Part shown: positions 6,629 to 16,392 of the stretch, piece after piece
How positions within the stretch are numbered: position 1 is the first letter of the stretch
Layout of the letters: each line of letters opens with the position of its first letter
Assembly: GCA_902798105.1 (NCBI GenBank)
Contig: CADBVG010000060.1
Coordinates: 1-39,663, forward strand
From: an uncultured Eubacteriales bacterium
Lineage (GTDB): Bacteria > Bacillota > Clostridia > Christensenellales > Aristaeellaceae
Direction: 5' to 3'
DNA: 39,663 nucleotides
Notes under the pieces: generated by a model
Told to the model about the DNA's origin: nothing
Database searches by the model: none
The model's input: the letters and a program-made list of their open reading frames with translations, nothing else
Position numbers and translations under genes: made by a program

Positions 6629-9604
6629 ATGAAGCACCTGAGGGCAAAGGGCATATTGAGCGTTGTGACCGCGCTGCTGCTGACCGCCGCGCTGGCGGTG
6701 ATCTACGGCCACATCGGCCTTCAGACCGACATCGAGGAGCTGCAAAAGCAGAGCATCCAGAAGATGGACAGCCTCAAGGCCTCCGTCACCCAGCTTCTCG
6801 ACTCCATGACGATGATCGACTATGACTATAAAACCATACTGACTACCGACACCTATCTGTCGGCGCTGCCCTTCCGGGACATCGCCCGCCAGGAGGGCGA
6901 CGCGGCCATCCGCGTGTATGAAAACGGATGCATCGTGCGGGTGGCGGGCGATCGGGTGATCGCGCCCCAGGATTCCACCGTGCCCCAGCTCGACGCCGCC
7001 GATTTCCGCGATGAAGGCGGAAAACTGCTGGAGCAGGGCGCATGTCCATGGGGCAAGGCCGACCAGAAGCCGGAAGCCGGTTCCTCCCAGGAGGCGGACG
7101 GAGACGACGCGCCCCGCTTCTGCCTGTTCAACCGCCTGCACGAAAACTATTACTATATCGATTTTGAGTATTCAAGTTTTACCACCGAGGCCTTCACCCG
7201 CAGCTTCCAAAATAACCAGTTCAGCTATGACGAGATCATGTCTGACCTGGAGAAGATCTACAACGGCATCATACTGACCTTCCAGGCCGACGACGGGAAT
7301 CATAGGCTGTTCTATAAGTCCACCAAGCTCGGCGATGATGTCGCGACCATGTGGGATCTGGGCGTAGATGTGGACGCCCTGGAGGAAAGCACCACCGTCA
7401 TCCACGCGAGCGACGGCGACTTTGTGATGACCCTGTCCGACCCCATCGACAGCCTGATTTCCGAGCAGGGCATTAACGAGCGGATCGCGCTGCTTGTCCC
7501 CGTGGACATACTGGCCAGTCGCCGGATCCCGCGGCTGGTGACGGCGATCTGCATCAGCCTGCTGTTCTTCCTGACCGCGGTGATACTGATCCTGTCGAGC
7601 CTGCGCGTGTTCAGGCAGCCCGCCATCACGGCCTCCCAGCGCAAGCAGTACGGCGCGGACCGAATGCGGCGCAACCTGATCGCCATCGGCCTGGCGGGCG
7701 TGATGACCATCGGCTTGACGACGTTCTTCCTCAACTGCCTGATGCAGCTGTACACCGCCACCCAGAACAACATGAACCTGCTGGACAGGATCAACACGGT
7801 GGCCTCCCAAACCCAGCAGAACGCGGACTATGTCAAGGCGCAGCAGAAGGAAATCTGTGTGAGCTATGCCCGCCGCATCGCCGACCTGCTGGCAAAGTAC
7901 CCCCAGCTGAAGACCCCGGAGATGCTGGAGAAGATGAGCCAGGCCGTCGGGGCGGACTACCTTATGATCTACGACGACCAGGGGCGGGAGGTCATGTCCA
8001 ACGCCCCCTATGTGAATCTGTCCTTCAGCCGCGACAAGCAATCCCCCAGCTACGAATTCCGGCTGCTGCTGACCGGTGTGCCCAGCGTAGTGCACGACGC
8101 CAGCGTGGACGAGATGACCCTGCTGGAGCGGCAAATGGTGGGTGTCTGCATGGATGACGGCAACATCAGCGACGGCTATGGGGCGCTGATCATGGCGATA
8201 CCGCCCGAAACCTGGAGCGAAGAGGCCATGAACCTGGATCAGCTGATGCAGACCATGACCCCCGACGACAGCCTGTGCATGGCCCTGAGCCCCGAAAGCG
8301 GGGCAATACTGCACGCCAGCCGGCCCGCCTTGATCGGCCAGAACGCGCTGAACATGGGCATGACCGAGCATGACCTGAAGAGCGACATACTGGATCACTT
8401 CACGCTGGACGGCCAGCGCTGGTACAGCTGCACCAGCAGCGACGGCGAAGCGCTCTACCACAGCGCCGTGCAGGCCAACACCATCTATCGCCGGCTGCCC
8501 ATCACCGCCCTGGCGTTCAGCGGCTGCTTCCTGGCGGCCTACGCGCTGCTGTCGCTGATGCTGATGTTGGACTACACCGACAAGCGCATCGACCGGGACG
8601 GCCCCGAGGTGGTAGAGGACGAAGAAGCCCTGGAGGCGGTGCTCAGGCGCTCGAAGCCGGATGCCAGCAACCGGCTGGACCTGGTGGTGGACCACCTGCG
8701 CCGGCACCACATCGGCCAGTCGCCGGAGGAAAAGACCCGCTTTGCCTTCAGGCTCATCGCCGGCATCATGCTGACGGCCGCCCTGGCCGCCCTCCGAATC
8801 AGCACGGCCAGCCAGAACCGCTTCTTCATACTTTACTACGTGCTCAACGGCAAGTGGACGCCGGGCATCAACCTGTTTGCCTTTGCGCGGATCATCATCA
8901 TCACCCTGGGCACCGTGGTGGCCGTCATGGGCATCCAGCTGGTGACCGGGGTAATCAGCGCGCTGCTGCAAAAGCGGGGCGAGACCATCTGCCGCCTGAT
9001 CGGCAGCTTCCTGCAATACGTGGCGGTGCTCGCGCTGGTCTTCAGTGCCTTTGACAGCCTCGGATTCGACACCCGGGCGCTGCTGGCCTCGGTGGGCATA
9101 CTGTCCCTGGCCGTATCGCTGGGGGCCAAGGACCTGGTGTCCGATTTGCTGTCGGGCATCTCCATCGCCTTCTCCGACGAGTACCAGATCGGCGATTTCA
9201 TAGAAATCAACGATTTCCGCGGCTGGGTGCAGGACATCGGGGTGCGCACCACGACGCTGGTGAACAACAACGGCAACATCAAGCACTTCAGCAACCGGGA
9301 CGTGCGGAACATACTGAACCTTTCCCGCAGGAATTGCCAGTACACGATCAACGTCACCATCGCCAGTAACCAGTCGCTGCGGCAGGTGGAGGAGATCTTG
9401 AAGGAGGCGCTGCCAAAGATCGGCAAGGCCACCCCCGAGATCATCAACGGCCCCGAGTACAAGGGCGTCCAGAGCTTCTCCGCCGGGGGCGTGATCATCG
9501 CCATCAGCGCCGAGTGCAAGGAGCACAACTACGGCAAGGTGCGCAGCCGCATCAACCGGGAGATCCGCCTGCTGCTGGAGGAGCACGGCATCGTCATCCG
9601 GTGA
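6629..9604 (+). CDS. MscS-family mechanosensitive channel with two large soluble, sensor-like regions
   Basis: 991 residues; the ATG at 6629 follows GGAGGGAGA. The C-terminal third is MscS-like: helices near 707-727, 748-775 and 790-808, then a pore-helix segment rich in small residues (TRALLASVGILSLAVSLGA, about 814-832), the beta domain (YQIGDFIEINDFRGWVQDIG) and an alpha/beta C-terminus. Upstream are a first membrane helix (about 8-28), a soluble region (30-295), two helices (about 300-322 and 347-375), a second soluble region (376-615) and another helix (623-648). Each soluble region sits between membrane helices, as in Cache-type extracellular sensors, but this fold is only inferred. E. 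coli MscS has 286 residues, so the protein is unusually large. It is a lone gene with its own promoter. Confidence 0.85.
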   Translation: MKHLRAKGILSVVTALLLTAALAVIYGHIGLQTDIEELQKQSIQKMDSLKASVTQLLDSMTMIDYDYKTILTTDTYLSALPFRDIARQEGDAAIRVYENGCIVRVAGDRVIAPQDSTVPQLDAADFRDEGGKLLEQGACPWGKADQKPEAGSSQEADGDDAPRFCLFNRLHENYYYIDFEYSSFTTEAFTRSFQNNQFSYDEIMSDLEKIYNGIILTFQADDGNHRLFYKSTKLGDDVATMWDLGVDVDALEESTTVIHASDGDFVMTLSDPIDSLISEQGINERIALLVPVDILASRRIPRLVTAICISLLFFLTAVILILSSLRVFRQPAITASQRKQYGADRMRRNLIAIGLAGVMTIGLTTFFLNCLMQLYTATQNNMNLLDRINTVASQTQQNADYVKAQQKEICVSYARRIADLLAKYPQLKTPEMLEKMSQAVGADYLMIYDDQGREVMSNAPYVNLSFSRDKQSPSYEFRLLLTGVPSVVHDASVDEMTLLERQMVGVCMDDGNISDGYGALIMAIPPETWSEEAMNLDQLMQTMTPDDSLCMALSPESGAILHASRPALIGQNALNMGMTEHDLKSDILDHFTLDGQRWYSCTSSDGEALYHSAVQANTIYRRLPITALAFSGCFLAAYALLSLMLMLDYTDKRIDRDGPEVVEDEEALEAVLRRSKPDASNRLDLVVDHLRRHHIGQSPEEKTRFAFRLIAGIMLTAALAALRISTASQNRFFILYYVLNGKWTPGINLFAFARIIIITLGTVVAVMGIQLVTGVISALLQKRGETICRLIGSFLQYVAVLALVFSAFDSLGFDTRALLASVGILSLAVSLGAKDLVSDLLSGISIAFSDEYQIGDFIEINDFRGWVQDIGVRTTTLVNNNGNIKHFSNRDVRNILNLSRRNCQYTINVTIASNQSLRQVEEILKEALPKIGKATPEIINGPEYKGVQSFSAGGVIIAISAECKEHNYGKVRSRINREIRLLLEEHGIVIR

Positions 9605-9625
9605 CGGGGTCAGGGCATGATAATT

Positions 9626-9651
9626 CCCCCTTCGCCATTCGGCAAAGGGGG
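9626..9651. terminator. Bidirectional-type stem-loop between the MscS-like gene and the aldo/keto reductase
   Basis: CCCCCTT (9626-9632) pairs with AAGGGGG (9645-9651), with an inner GCC/GGC pairing and one C/A mismatch. It lies 21 bases after the plus-strand stop and 7 bases from the minus-strand stop of the convergent gene. The downstream T tracts are weak on both sides. Confidence 0.6.
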
Positions 9652-9657
9652 GTATTA

Positions 9658-10641
9658 TTATGTGTCCGCCTCCAAGAACCGCACCGCCTCCGCGGGCAGA
9701 GGGTTCGCCGCCGCCCGCAGGTTCATCCGCATCCGTTCGATGGACGTGGTGCTGACCACGGCAAACACGTTCATCGGGCTGGCAAAGACGTAGCGCATGG
9801 CGATTTCCGGAACGGATATGCCGTATTGCTCCGCCAGCTGCTCCGCCCGCCGCAGCCGCCGCATGTTCGCGGGATACAGGTAGCCCTTCTGCGCGAAAAC
9901 GTCCAGCACGCGCCGGGCCCCGTCCTCATCAAAGGCCCTGAACCTCCCGCTGAAGAAACCGCGACCCAGGCTGGAATAGGCGACCACAGGCATCTGGTTT
10001 TCGATGTACCACGCCCGGGCTTCCGCGTGCTCCGGGCCGGAGATCGTCACGCAGCCGCCGCCGTAGGGGTCCGCCAGCTGCCGGGTCAGTCCGTAATTTG
10101 GGCTCGATACCACAAAGCCCGCCAGGCCGTTGGCCGCGGCATAGCGGTTAGCCGTCTCGATGTCCCGGTGCGTCCAGTTGGAGACGCCGAACACGCCCAC
10201 GCGGCCGGATTCCCTGTGGGCATTCAGCGCGTCGATGATTTCCTCCACCGGGGTGTTCGGATCGTGCCGGTGCAACAGGTAGATGTCGATTCTGTCGGTG
10301 CGCAGGGCATCCAGGCTCCTATGGAGCTGCTCGTCAATCACCTGCCGGTCGACCCGCACCACGCCTTTCTGCACGTCGCCGCATTTGCTGAGCACGGTAA
10401 CCCTCTCCCGGCAACGCCGCGATTCCATCCACTTGCCCAGGGTCTCCTCCGCCCGGCCATAGCTGCGGGCGCAGTCAAACACGTTGATGCCCTGGGCCAG
10501 CACCTCATCAAGCAGTTCAAGGGCGGCGCCATCGCAGGTCGAAACCGGCGGGCTCGCCGTTCCGAAGAACAGCCGGGACAGCGGCCTGTCCAACCCGGGA
10601 ACCCGTCCCGTGCAAACCGTCACTTCTTCATCCCCATACAT
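9658..10641 (-). CDS. Aldo/keto reductase
   Basis: 327 residues; the start ATG follows AGGAGG by eight bases. The NAD(P)H-dependent aldo/keto reductase tetrad is visible: D56 (NVFDCARSYG), Y61, K86 (VLSKCG) and H124 (YLLHRHD). The TIM-barrel sequence continues through GVFGVSNWTHRDIE and the C-terminal cofactor segment VVSTTSIERMRMNL. Length is typical for the family. The carbonyl substrate cannot be predicted. The gene lies 140 bases downstream of the giant surface-protein gene on the same strand, separated by a truncated copy of the dispersed repeat; no promoter of its own was recognised. Confidence 0.9.
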   Translation of the reverse strand: MYGDEEVTVCTGRVPGLDRPLSRLFFGTASPPVSTCDGAALELLDEVLAQGINVFDCARSYGRAEETLGKWMESRRCRERVTVLSKCGDVQKGVVRVDRQVIDEQLHRSLDALRTDRIDIYLLHRHDPNTPVEEIIDALNAHRESGRVGVFGVSNWTHRDIETANRYAAANGLAGFVVSSPNYGLTRQLADPYGGGCVTISGPEHAEARAWYIENQMPVVAYSSLGRGFFSGRFRAFDEDGARRVLDVFAQKGYLYPANMRRLRRAEQLAEQYGISVPEIAMRYVFASPMNVFAVVSTTSIERMRMNLRAAANPLPAEAVRFLEADT

Positions 10642-10676
10642 CTTCCGAACCTCCTGTCAATGTTGATATCCAGAGC

Positions 10677-10774
10677 TTAAGGAAATACCGCGCAATTAAG
10701 GTGGTCAGCTGGCGAGTGATTTTTTCGTCAGGCGCTCTTGCAGATTTTGAAGGTTTACTGGCGGTAAATCAAAA
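10677..10774 (+). repeat. Dispersed inverted-end repeat, copy 1 (truncated)
   Basis: The copy begins TTAAGGAAATACCGC and carries the internal blocks GGTGGTCAGCTGGCGAGTGA, TCTTGCAGATTT and TTTACTGGCGGTAAATCAAAA. It then stops without the right-hand inverted end seen in the other copies. It lies in the gap between the surface-protein stop and the aldo/keto reductase. Confidence 0.8.
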
Positions 10775-10781
10775 CGTCCGC

Positions 10782-13700
10782 TCATCCACGCAGGCTTCGC
10801 CTGCGCATGAACCACAGCAGCGCCATCGCGGCCATGGCTATGGCCAGGTACAGCGGCAGGCTGCTGTGATCGCCGGTGTCCACCCCGTCGCGGACGGTGA
10901 GGGTGACCTCCCGACTGACGATCTGCGTGCCGTCGGCGTCAGTGACGACGCAGCGGAAGCGGCAGCCGTCCCACTTCTTTTCGATGTCCCTGCGGCTCAT
11001 GGACGGGTCGGTGAAGCCCTTCAGGTCCACCCACTTGCCGGTCTTTGGATTGAAGACCTGCCACTGGTAGGTATAGGGCTTCACGCCGCCGGTGACCTCC
11101 ACGGTAAAGGACACGTCCTCGCCCTCCTGGGCGGTCACGTCCTCGGGCTGCTGAGTAAAGCGCAGTGGGTTCGCGCCGGCCAGGTTGACGGTAAACTCGT
11201 TGTTGACCAGGGTGCTCTCCTCGACGCCCACGGCGGAGATCACCACCCGGGCTTGCCGGTGCAGGTTTACGTCGTCCACCAGGGCGCTCAGCGGCGCGCG
11301 GAAGGTCTGGGTGTGGCGGGTGGAGGTGGCCTGCTCATAGTAGGGCAGGTTCAGGTAGTAGGGCTCCTCGGCGTCGTCCACGTACACCGCGCAGGTCAGC
11401 TTCAGCTGGTCGCCGGTGACGGCGTGGTTCTTCACCGAGAAGCTGAGCCAGTCCTGGCCGTCCCAGCCCGCGTACACCCGGTGGTCCACGTCGATATCCT
11501 GCACGTGCACCATCAGGTCCACGGGATCCCCGGCCTCCACCTCGTTGGCGAAGACGCCGGATTCGATGGCGTTGTCCACCAGCGCGTTGGAGACCGCCGG
11601 CCTTTGCAGCACCATCACGTTGCGCTCCCGATCGAGGACGTACTCCAGCTGTACCGATTCGTTGCCGTCGTCGGCGTTGGCGGCCAGCCCGGCAGCGTTC
11701 GCCATCGTGCGCAGCCAGTTGGAATCCACCGATTCACGGACGACCCGCAGGCGCAGCTTCTTCTGCCCCGACCAGCCGCTGGGGATCATGAAGGAAGCCA
11801 TGATATCGGCCAGAGCGCCGGGCATCAGGAAGTCGCTGGTCAGGTGGCGGGCGTCGTCGCTCGTGACCTCCGGATTCCCTATCTCAAAGGTTTTGCCCAC
11901 CTTCATCTTGTAGGTGACCGTTTCCGTCTTGTGGATAAAGTCGCGCTGGCGGGGGCTGAAGTCAAAGTCCTCGGCGCGATGGGCCACCTCCTTGCCGATC
12001 AAAATGGGCTTAGTATTGTTCGCCATGGTAATACTACTCTTTTCCGGCTCGTGGCAGTTGACGTGCACCGTCTGCACCAGGCTGCCCTCCGCGCCGTTCT
12101 TGTCCACCTCGCGCATTTCGACGTCAAAGGCGGCCACGGCCACGTTGCCCTCGTTCATGATGCCCAAGTCCACGTCCTCGTAATTGCCGGCCTTGACCAG
12201 CGTGTGCTGGGGGATGGCGGTCGTCATGCTCACCAGGCCCTTCAGGTTTTCAGTGAAGCTGTAATAGCTGACGCGCGGTACGGATTCATCCTTGGCTTTC
12301 TCCTCAGCGATGGCGGCGATGAAGCCTTTGTTGGCCGAAGTCAGCTCTACGCGGGTGGGGATCATGTCATAATCCTTTTCGCCTGTCTCGGCCTTTACAT
12401 GGGTCTTCGGCAACTCGAACTGTGCCACCACAAAGGCGTCGGACATGGTGTTGCTGGCGGCGTCATAGGCCACGGCCCAAATGCGCCACACCACGCTGTC
12501 GGTATCGTCGGCCTTCGGCGAGGCATTCCACCAATACAGGTAGGGCGCCGCACCAATGTAACCCAGCTGAAAGTTATTGGTATGCATCGTTACGTCGTAA
12601 TCGTACTGCGTCACGTCCAGCTCCATATCGCAGGTCTCATCCATGGATTTTGGTGGGGTGCCCCGGATGGGGTCGATGTAGAGCCCCTTCAGCCGGTACT
12701 GGGCGTCGCCGCTGTTGTTAGTCTCCCGCTCCACATAGAAGATGGTGCTGACCACGCCGCCCTCCACCGGGCTGGTGGTCACCTGGAAATCCGTGATGTC
12801 GCCCTTCGCCAGCGCTACAGCCTTTTCGTTTTCGACGTAGAGTTGATGGTTGTTCATTTTCCAGTCGAAATACTCGATGACGCGATCGCCATCCCCGCCA
12901 TTCGCCGGCTCGCACAGCGCCACAAAGGGAAGTACGGGATCGTATACCAGGTCGTCATTGGTTGGGCGCAGCGCGCCGCACATCGTGCTGGTCACCTTGG
13001 AGCGGCGATAGCCGCTCCCCATGCTGCACGCGACCTGGCCGGTCGAATAGGTGTCCAGCAGGTGGCTTATACCGGTGTGGCTGTACCAGAAGGTTCTCTC
13101 CAGGACCAGGCCCTGGTCGTAGCTGACGCTGTCGGTCTGAATATAGAATTCATACAGATCGACCGTCTTGTCGGCCTTGTTGCCCTTCCATATCACATCG
13201 GCGTAACTGAAGGTGACGTTGATTTCGGGACGAGTGTAGCCGATGCTCATTTGTCCCGCCCAGCGGTTGCTGCCGTTGGCGTCCTTAACGCTCAGGTTGT
13301 AGGAAAGGTTTCCCGAAGCATCGGGCTCGAGTATGAGTGCATAGAGTTCCGAGTTATATATCACCTGGTTCCTGGGCTTGGGGAGGCCGTGCTCGTCAAA
13401 GCTGCCCGCGTTGAGCACCGCGACGAACACCAGCCCTTCGTCGCTCACCACGTCAAAGGAATAATCGTCCTTCGCGCTGTATTCCTTCCAGCTGTCCTTA
13501 AACCTAAAGTACCGACTATCCCATCCGTCGGCGCTGAACACTTCCTGCATGGAATGAACGGTGTTATCGTCCTCCCGCTTCCAGCTGAGGCGCCAGTGGG
13601 GCTTCCCGTCGAAGCCCTGGACCCTGGACAGGAAGAAGGCATAGGTATGGCCCTCAACCACCAGATACTTCACGTTGTCCCTTGCGTCGGGAATCCTGTC

Positions 13701-16211
13701 CAGCAGGACAGCCATGTCGGGCTTTAGCTTGGAATAGTCCTGGGGATCCTGGTGGGCGGCCTCCTCGGGCTCGGACGCATTGTCCTCGGCATTCATGTAG
13801 TGATCCAACAGGTTCGCCTCGACCTTCGGGTACAGCTGGCCGTGGAGGAAGTTCCAGGTGTAGCTGAAATCAATGAAGAACACCGTCGCGCCCACGGTGA
13901 GGGCGCAGCCGTAGGTGACCGTGAACCCGCTGGGCTGCTTGTCCTGTATGGACAGGCGCACCATCACGTTCAGGTTTGCAGAGAACTTCACATAGGCCTC
14001 CAGGAAGCCCTTGATGCCCACGCCCAGCTGGGCGCTGAAATAGATACCGATGCTGATGTCAATCTCCTTGATGATCTGGAACTTCCAGTTCTGGAACTGG
14101 TTGTTGACCCAGCACAGCTGCAGCTGGAGGTCGATGCCGAAGCCCACGCTGAGCCCCAGTGAGAAGGTGACCTCCACCGGCACGGGGCCCACCGTGAACT
14201 GCCAGCCCCAGCTGTATTCACAGTTCATCAGGAAGCCTGCGCCCACTGTCAGACTGATCAGCTTGGTCTTTACGTCCGGGTCGTCCGAGTCCAGGTTCCA
14301 GCTGCCCCTGGCTACGGCAAATACGCCGAAGTTGATCGAGGCTTCGGCTATGAATTTCAGCTTCCGAACCTTGGTATAGTTGTAGTTCAGGGCCATCTTG
14401 GCCTTGTAGTCGGCCAGGGCAGTGTTCTTTTGCAGCTTCTCCTCGGCGCGCCTGAGTGTCTTCAAATCCTTGCTCTGCCAGTTCGCCCTGGCCTCCTTCA
14501 CTAAATCGCTGAGCACGTCGCTGCCGATCCACATGGTGATGCTGCCGTCCGGGCTGATGTTCATCCTGGGCAGGTACTCGGTGAAGGGCAGGTTCAGCCC
14601 GAGGTGGATCTTGTGGTCGCCGCCCAGGGGGATGTCGGTGGAAAAGCCCATGCCTTGCCCCAGCACCTTGCCGAACACGCCGCCGTTGGGGCCGGTGCCC
14701 GCGTTGATGGGCTGGTCGGCAGCGCCCCTATTTGAAATCAGGCGCGAGGTCTTCTTCATGGCGTTCGCGCCGTCGAAGGAGAAGGTGGGACGATGGGCAT
14801 CGTCGTTCGCGTTGGGTGAAAACCGCTGCTTCCACGGGCCCTTGAAGATGTAAACATTGCCGGCCTGGGGCTTTGCCGTGGCGGTGCACTTCTTCAGCTT
14901 GCTGAAGCTGCCGTCGTTTTCGTACCAGGTCATGGTCATGTCCGGGCTGCCTAAAATGTTGGCCGCCACCACCTTGATCTCAAAATCGTAGTTGTTGACC
15001 GGGGAATAGAGCATGTCGTAGTTGGAATACAGGATGTCCTTGCCGTTGAACTCCGCCGACACCAGGTAGGGCTTGCCACTCGCGTTGGCGGTCTTCCCCG
15101 CCCCGTTGGAGGATGCGTCCAGCGTTTCCATGACGATCTCGTAGGGCACGCCCAGGTCCAGGTCCAGGTCGTCGATCAATATGCTGCGGTACTTGTTGCC
15201 GCCGTCAATCTTCAGCGCGAGGCGGACGCAATCGTATTCGTCGGTGGTGAACTTGTTGGATTCAAAAATCACATTGCCCTGCTCGTTGATATCGCCTTTG
15301 ATCCACGAGGCACCAGACTTCAGGATGTCCTTTACCTGTACAGTGACGTCCGTCACGGGCACGCGCTTTTTATTCTCCTCCCGGCACAGCGAAATGCCCA
15401 CCTGGTGTTCGGTCATCACGTCGATGGTGAAGTCCACGTCGTTCGTCGCCAGGCCGGCGTCCGCCGCCAGCCGGGAAAGCCGGGTGCTGGAGGCGGTGAC
15501 CGCCGTGACCTTCGCGGTATTGTGCACCGGTTCTTCGGCTTTGAACAGCTCGCCCAGTATGTCGCCCACATACAGATCATCCTCATCGCTGCCGTAGGGG
15601 CCCTCCTGTATGTAATTACGCAGTTGGTTTGCCTTCGCCTCCCATGCGTCGATGTTCTCCGCGACAGTCTGCCGGTCGGCGGTCAGGTTTCTGACCGCCT
15701 CCTCGATGCGTGCCGAGTAGCGCACCTTTTCGGAATCGAACATGCTGTCCCCGTCGTCCTGCATCATGTGGCTCAGCTCGGCGATCAGACCCGCGGATTC
15801 CTCCAGGCGGGTCTTGTAGTAGCGCATCTCCTGGCGCAGGGCCTCGGCTTCGACACGCAGGTGCTGCACCGCGTCGTCCGCGCCGCTCTTCATGAATTCC
15901 TTATGGGCGGCGGGATCGGTCTGCTCCAGCTCAGCCACGGCGTAGTCCGCCCGGGAGAGGGTATCCCCCAGGTTGTAGATGTCCTTTGAAAGCCGATCCT
16001 CCAGGTAGTGGATCAGCTGGGCGGCGTTCCACGAGGCGTTGGGCTTCATGCCGTTGTGGTACTGACCCTCGTTCTCACCCAGGCCGGTGAGGGCGTAGGC
16101 CCGGGCAAGCTCGTCGTCGGTGAGCACCTTGCCCACCGTGGCCAGGGCCTCAAAGGGTAACACCTGGCAGAGCATGACGATCAGCAGCAGCGCGGACAAC
16201 AGTTTTTTCAT
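10782..16211 (-). CDS. Very large secreted cell-surface protein with Ig-like domain and C-terminal anchor
   Basis: 1,809 residues. A signal peptide covers about residues 1-25 (KK, Leu-rich core, ALA). Residues 60-200 are helical and charged (coiled-coil-like, about 140 residues). Two-part beta-rich regions follow. Residues about 600-795 hold many alternating hydrophobic/polar strands with repeated SLGLSVGFG, AQLGVGIKGF and ANLNVMVRL-like patterns. An Ig-like domain covers about 1682-1777 (QQPEDVTAQEGEDVSF, YTYQWQV, RCVVTDADG). The C-terminus is DTGDHSSLP, a hydrophobic helix (about 1784-1800) and RRRSLRG, which resembles a non-canonical sortase sorting signal or simple membrane anchor. No enzymatic motif was recognised. 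Function is unknown; roles such as surface structure or adhesion are inference only. Confidence 0.85.
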   Translation of the reverse strand: MKKLLSALLLIVMLCQVLPFEALATVGKVLTDDELARAYALTGLGENEGQYHNGMKPNASWNAAQLIHYLEDRLSKDIYNLGDTLSRADYAVAELEQTDPAAHKEFMKSGADDAVQHLRVEAEALRQEMRYYKTRLEESAGLIAELSHMMQDDGDSMFDSEKVRYSARIEEAVRNLTADRQTVAENIDAWEAKANQLRNYIQEGPYGSDEDDLYVGDILGELFKAEEPVHNTAKVTAVTASSTRLSRLAADAGLATNDVDFTIDVMTEHQVGISLCREENKKRVPVTDVTVQVKDILKSGASWIKGDINEQGNVIFESNKFTTDEYDCVRLALKIDGGNKYRSILIDDLDLDLGVPYEIVMETLDASSNGAGKTANASGKPYLVSAEFNGKDILYSNYDMLYSPVNNYDFEIKVVAANILGSPDMTMTWYENDGSFSKLKKCTATAKPQAGNVYIFKGPWKQRFSPNANDDAHRPTFSFDGANAMKKTSRLISNRGAADQPINAGTGPNGGVFGKVLGQGMGFSTDIPLGGDHKIHLGLNLPFTEYLPRMNISPDGSITMWIGSDVLSDLVKEARANWQSKDLKTLRRAEEKLQKNTALADYKAKMALNYNYTKVRKLKFIAEASINFGVFAVARGSWNLDSDDPDVKTKLISLTVGAGFLMNCEYSWGWQFTVGPVPVEVTFSLGLSVGFGIDLQLQLCWVNNQFQNWKFQIIKEIDISIGIYFSAQLGVGIKGFLEAYVKFSANLNVMVRLSIQDKQPSGFTVTYGCALTVGATVFFIDFSYTWNFLHGQLYPKVEANLLDHYMNAEDNASEPEEAAHQDPQDYSKLKPDMAVLLDRIPDARDNVKYLVVEGHTYAFFLSRVQGFDGKPHWRLSWKREDDNTVHSMQEVFSADGWDSRYFRFKDSWKEYSAKDDYSFDVVSDEGLVFVAVLNAGSFDEHGLPKPRNQVIYNSELYALILEPDASGNLSYNLSVKDANGSNRWAGQMSIGYTRPEINVTFSYADVIWKGNKADKTVDLYEFYIQTDSVSYDQGLVLERTFWYSHTGISHLLDTYSTGQVACSMGSGYRRSKVTSTMCGALRPTNDDLVYDPVLPFVALCEPANGGDGDRVIEYFDWKMNNHQLYVENEKAVALAKGDITDFQVTTSPVEGGVVSTIFYVERETNNSGDAQYRLKGLYIDPIRGTPPKSMDETCDMELDVTQYDYDVTMHTNNFQLGYIGAAPYLYWWNASPKADDTDSVVWRIWAVAYDAASNTMSDAFVVAQFELPKTHVKAETGEKDYDMIPTRVELTSANKGFIAAIAEEKAKDESVPRVSYYSFTENLKGLVSMTTAIPQHTLVKAGNYEDVDLGIMNEGNVAVAAFDVEMREVDKNGAEGSLVQTVHVNCHEPEKSSITMANNTKPILIGKEVAHRAEDFDFSPRQRDFIHKTETVTYKMKVGKTFEIGNPEVTSDDARHLTSDFLMPGALADIMASFMIPSGWSGQKKLRLRVVRESVDSNWLRTMANAAGLAANADDGNESVQLEYVLDRERNVMVLQRPAVSNALVDNAIESGVFANEVEAGDPVDLMVHVQDIDVDHRVYAGWDGQDWLSFSVKNHAVTGDQLKLTCAVYVDDAEEPYYLNLPYYEQATSTRHTQTFRAPLSALVDDVNLHRQARVVISAVGVEESTLVNNEFTVNLAGANPLRFTQQPEDVTAQEGEDVSFTVEVTGGVKPYTYQWQVFNPKTGKWVDLKGFTDPSMSRRDIEKKWDGCRFRCVVTDADGTQIVSREVTLTVRDGVDTGDHSSLPLYLAIAMAAMALLWFMRRRSLRG

Positions 16212-16260
16212 CGGCGATCCACCCTTTGTAAGAAATTCTATAAAACACCTATTTTATTTC

Positions 16261-16266
16261 ATTATA
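16261..16266 (-). promoter_or_regulatory. Possible -10 element of the surface-protein gene
   Basis: TATAAT on the minus strand lies about 50 bases before the ATG in an AT-rich gap. No convincing -35 is present at 17 bases; TTGAAC lies 22 bases upstream, which is too far. Confidence 0.35.
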
Positions 16267-16323
16267 CACAACTGCTGCGAAGAAATATGTTCAAAAAAAA
16301 GACAATTGTGCGAAAAACAGGAC

Positions 16324-16361
16324 ATCAAAAAGCGGGATACCCGGTATCCCGCCATTTTGAT
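16324..16361 (-). terminator. Terminator after the aldo/keto reductase-ferredoxin gene
   Basis: GCGGGATACC pairs with GGTATCCCGC, extended outward by ATCAAAA/TTTTGAT. On the minus strand the GC stem is followed by TTTTTGATG, the form of an intrinsic terminator. It lies beyond repeat copy 2, so the repeat is probably transcribed with the reductase gene. Confidence 0.75.
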
Positions 16362-16392
16362 TCAAATCTTCATGTTTTTATACTATTATGCC

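Noticed and set aside
7172-9586. 804-codon minus-strand frame opposite the MscS-like gene
   Set aside because: No ribosome site or domain; rich in His/Gln/Val/Ala as expected from the antisense of a GC-rich gene.
10640-10670. TTGACA before the first aldo/keto reductase as a -35 box
   Set aside because: It overlaps the AGGAGG ribosome site and has no -10 at a proper distance.
10701-13727. 1,008-codon plus-strand frame opposite the giant surface protein
   Set aside because: Same antisense composition; the minus strand has the signal peptide, Ig-like domain and anchor.
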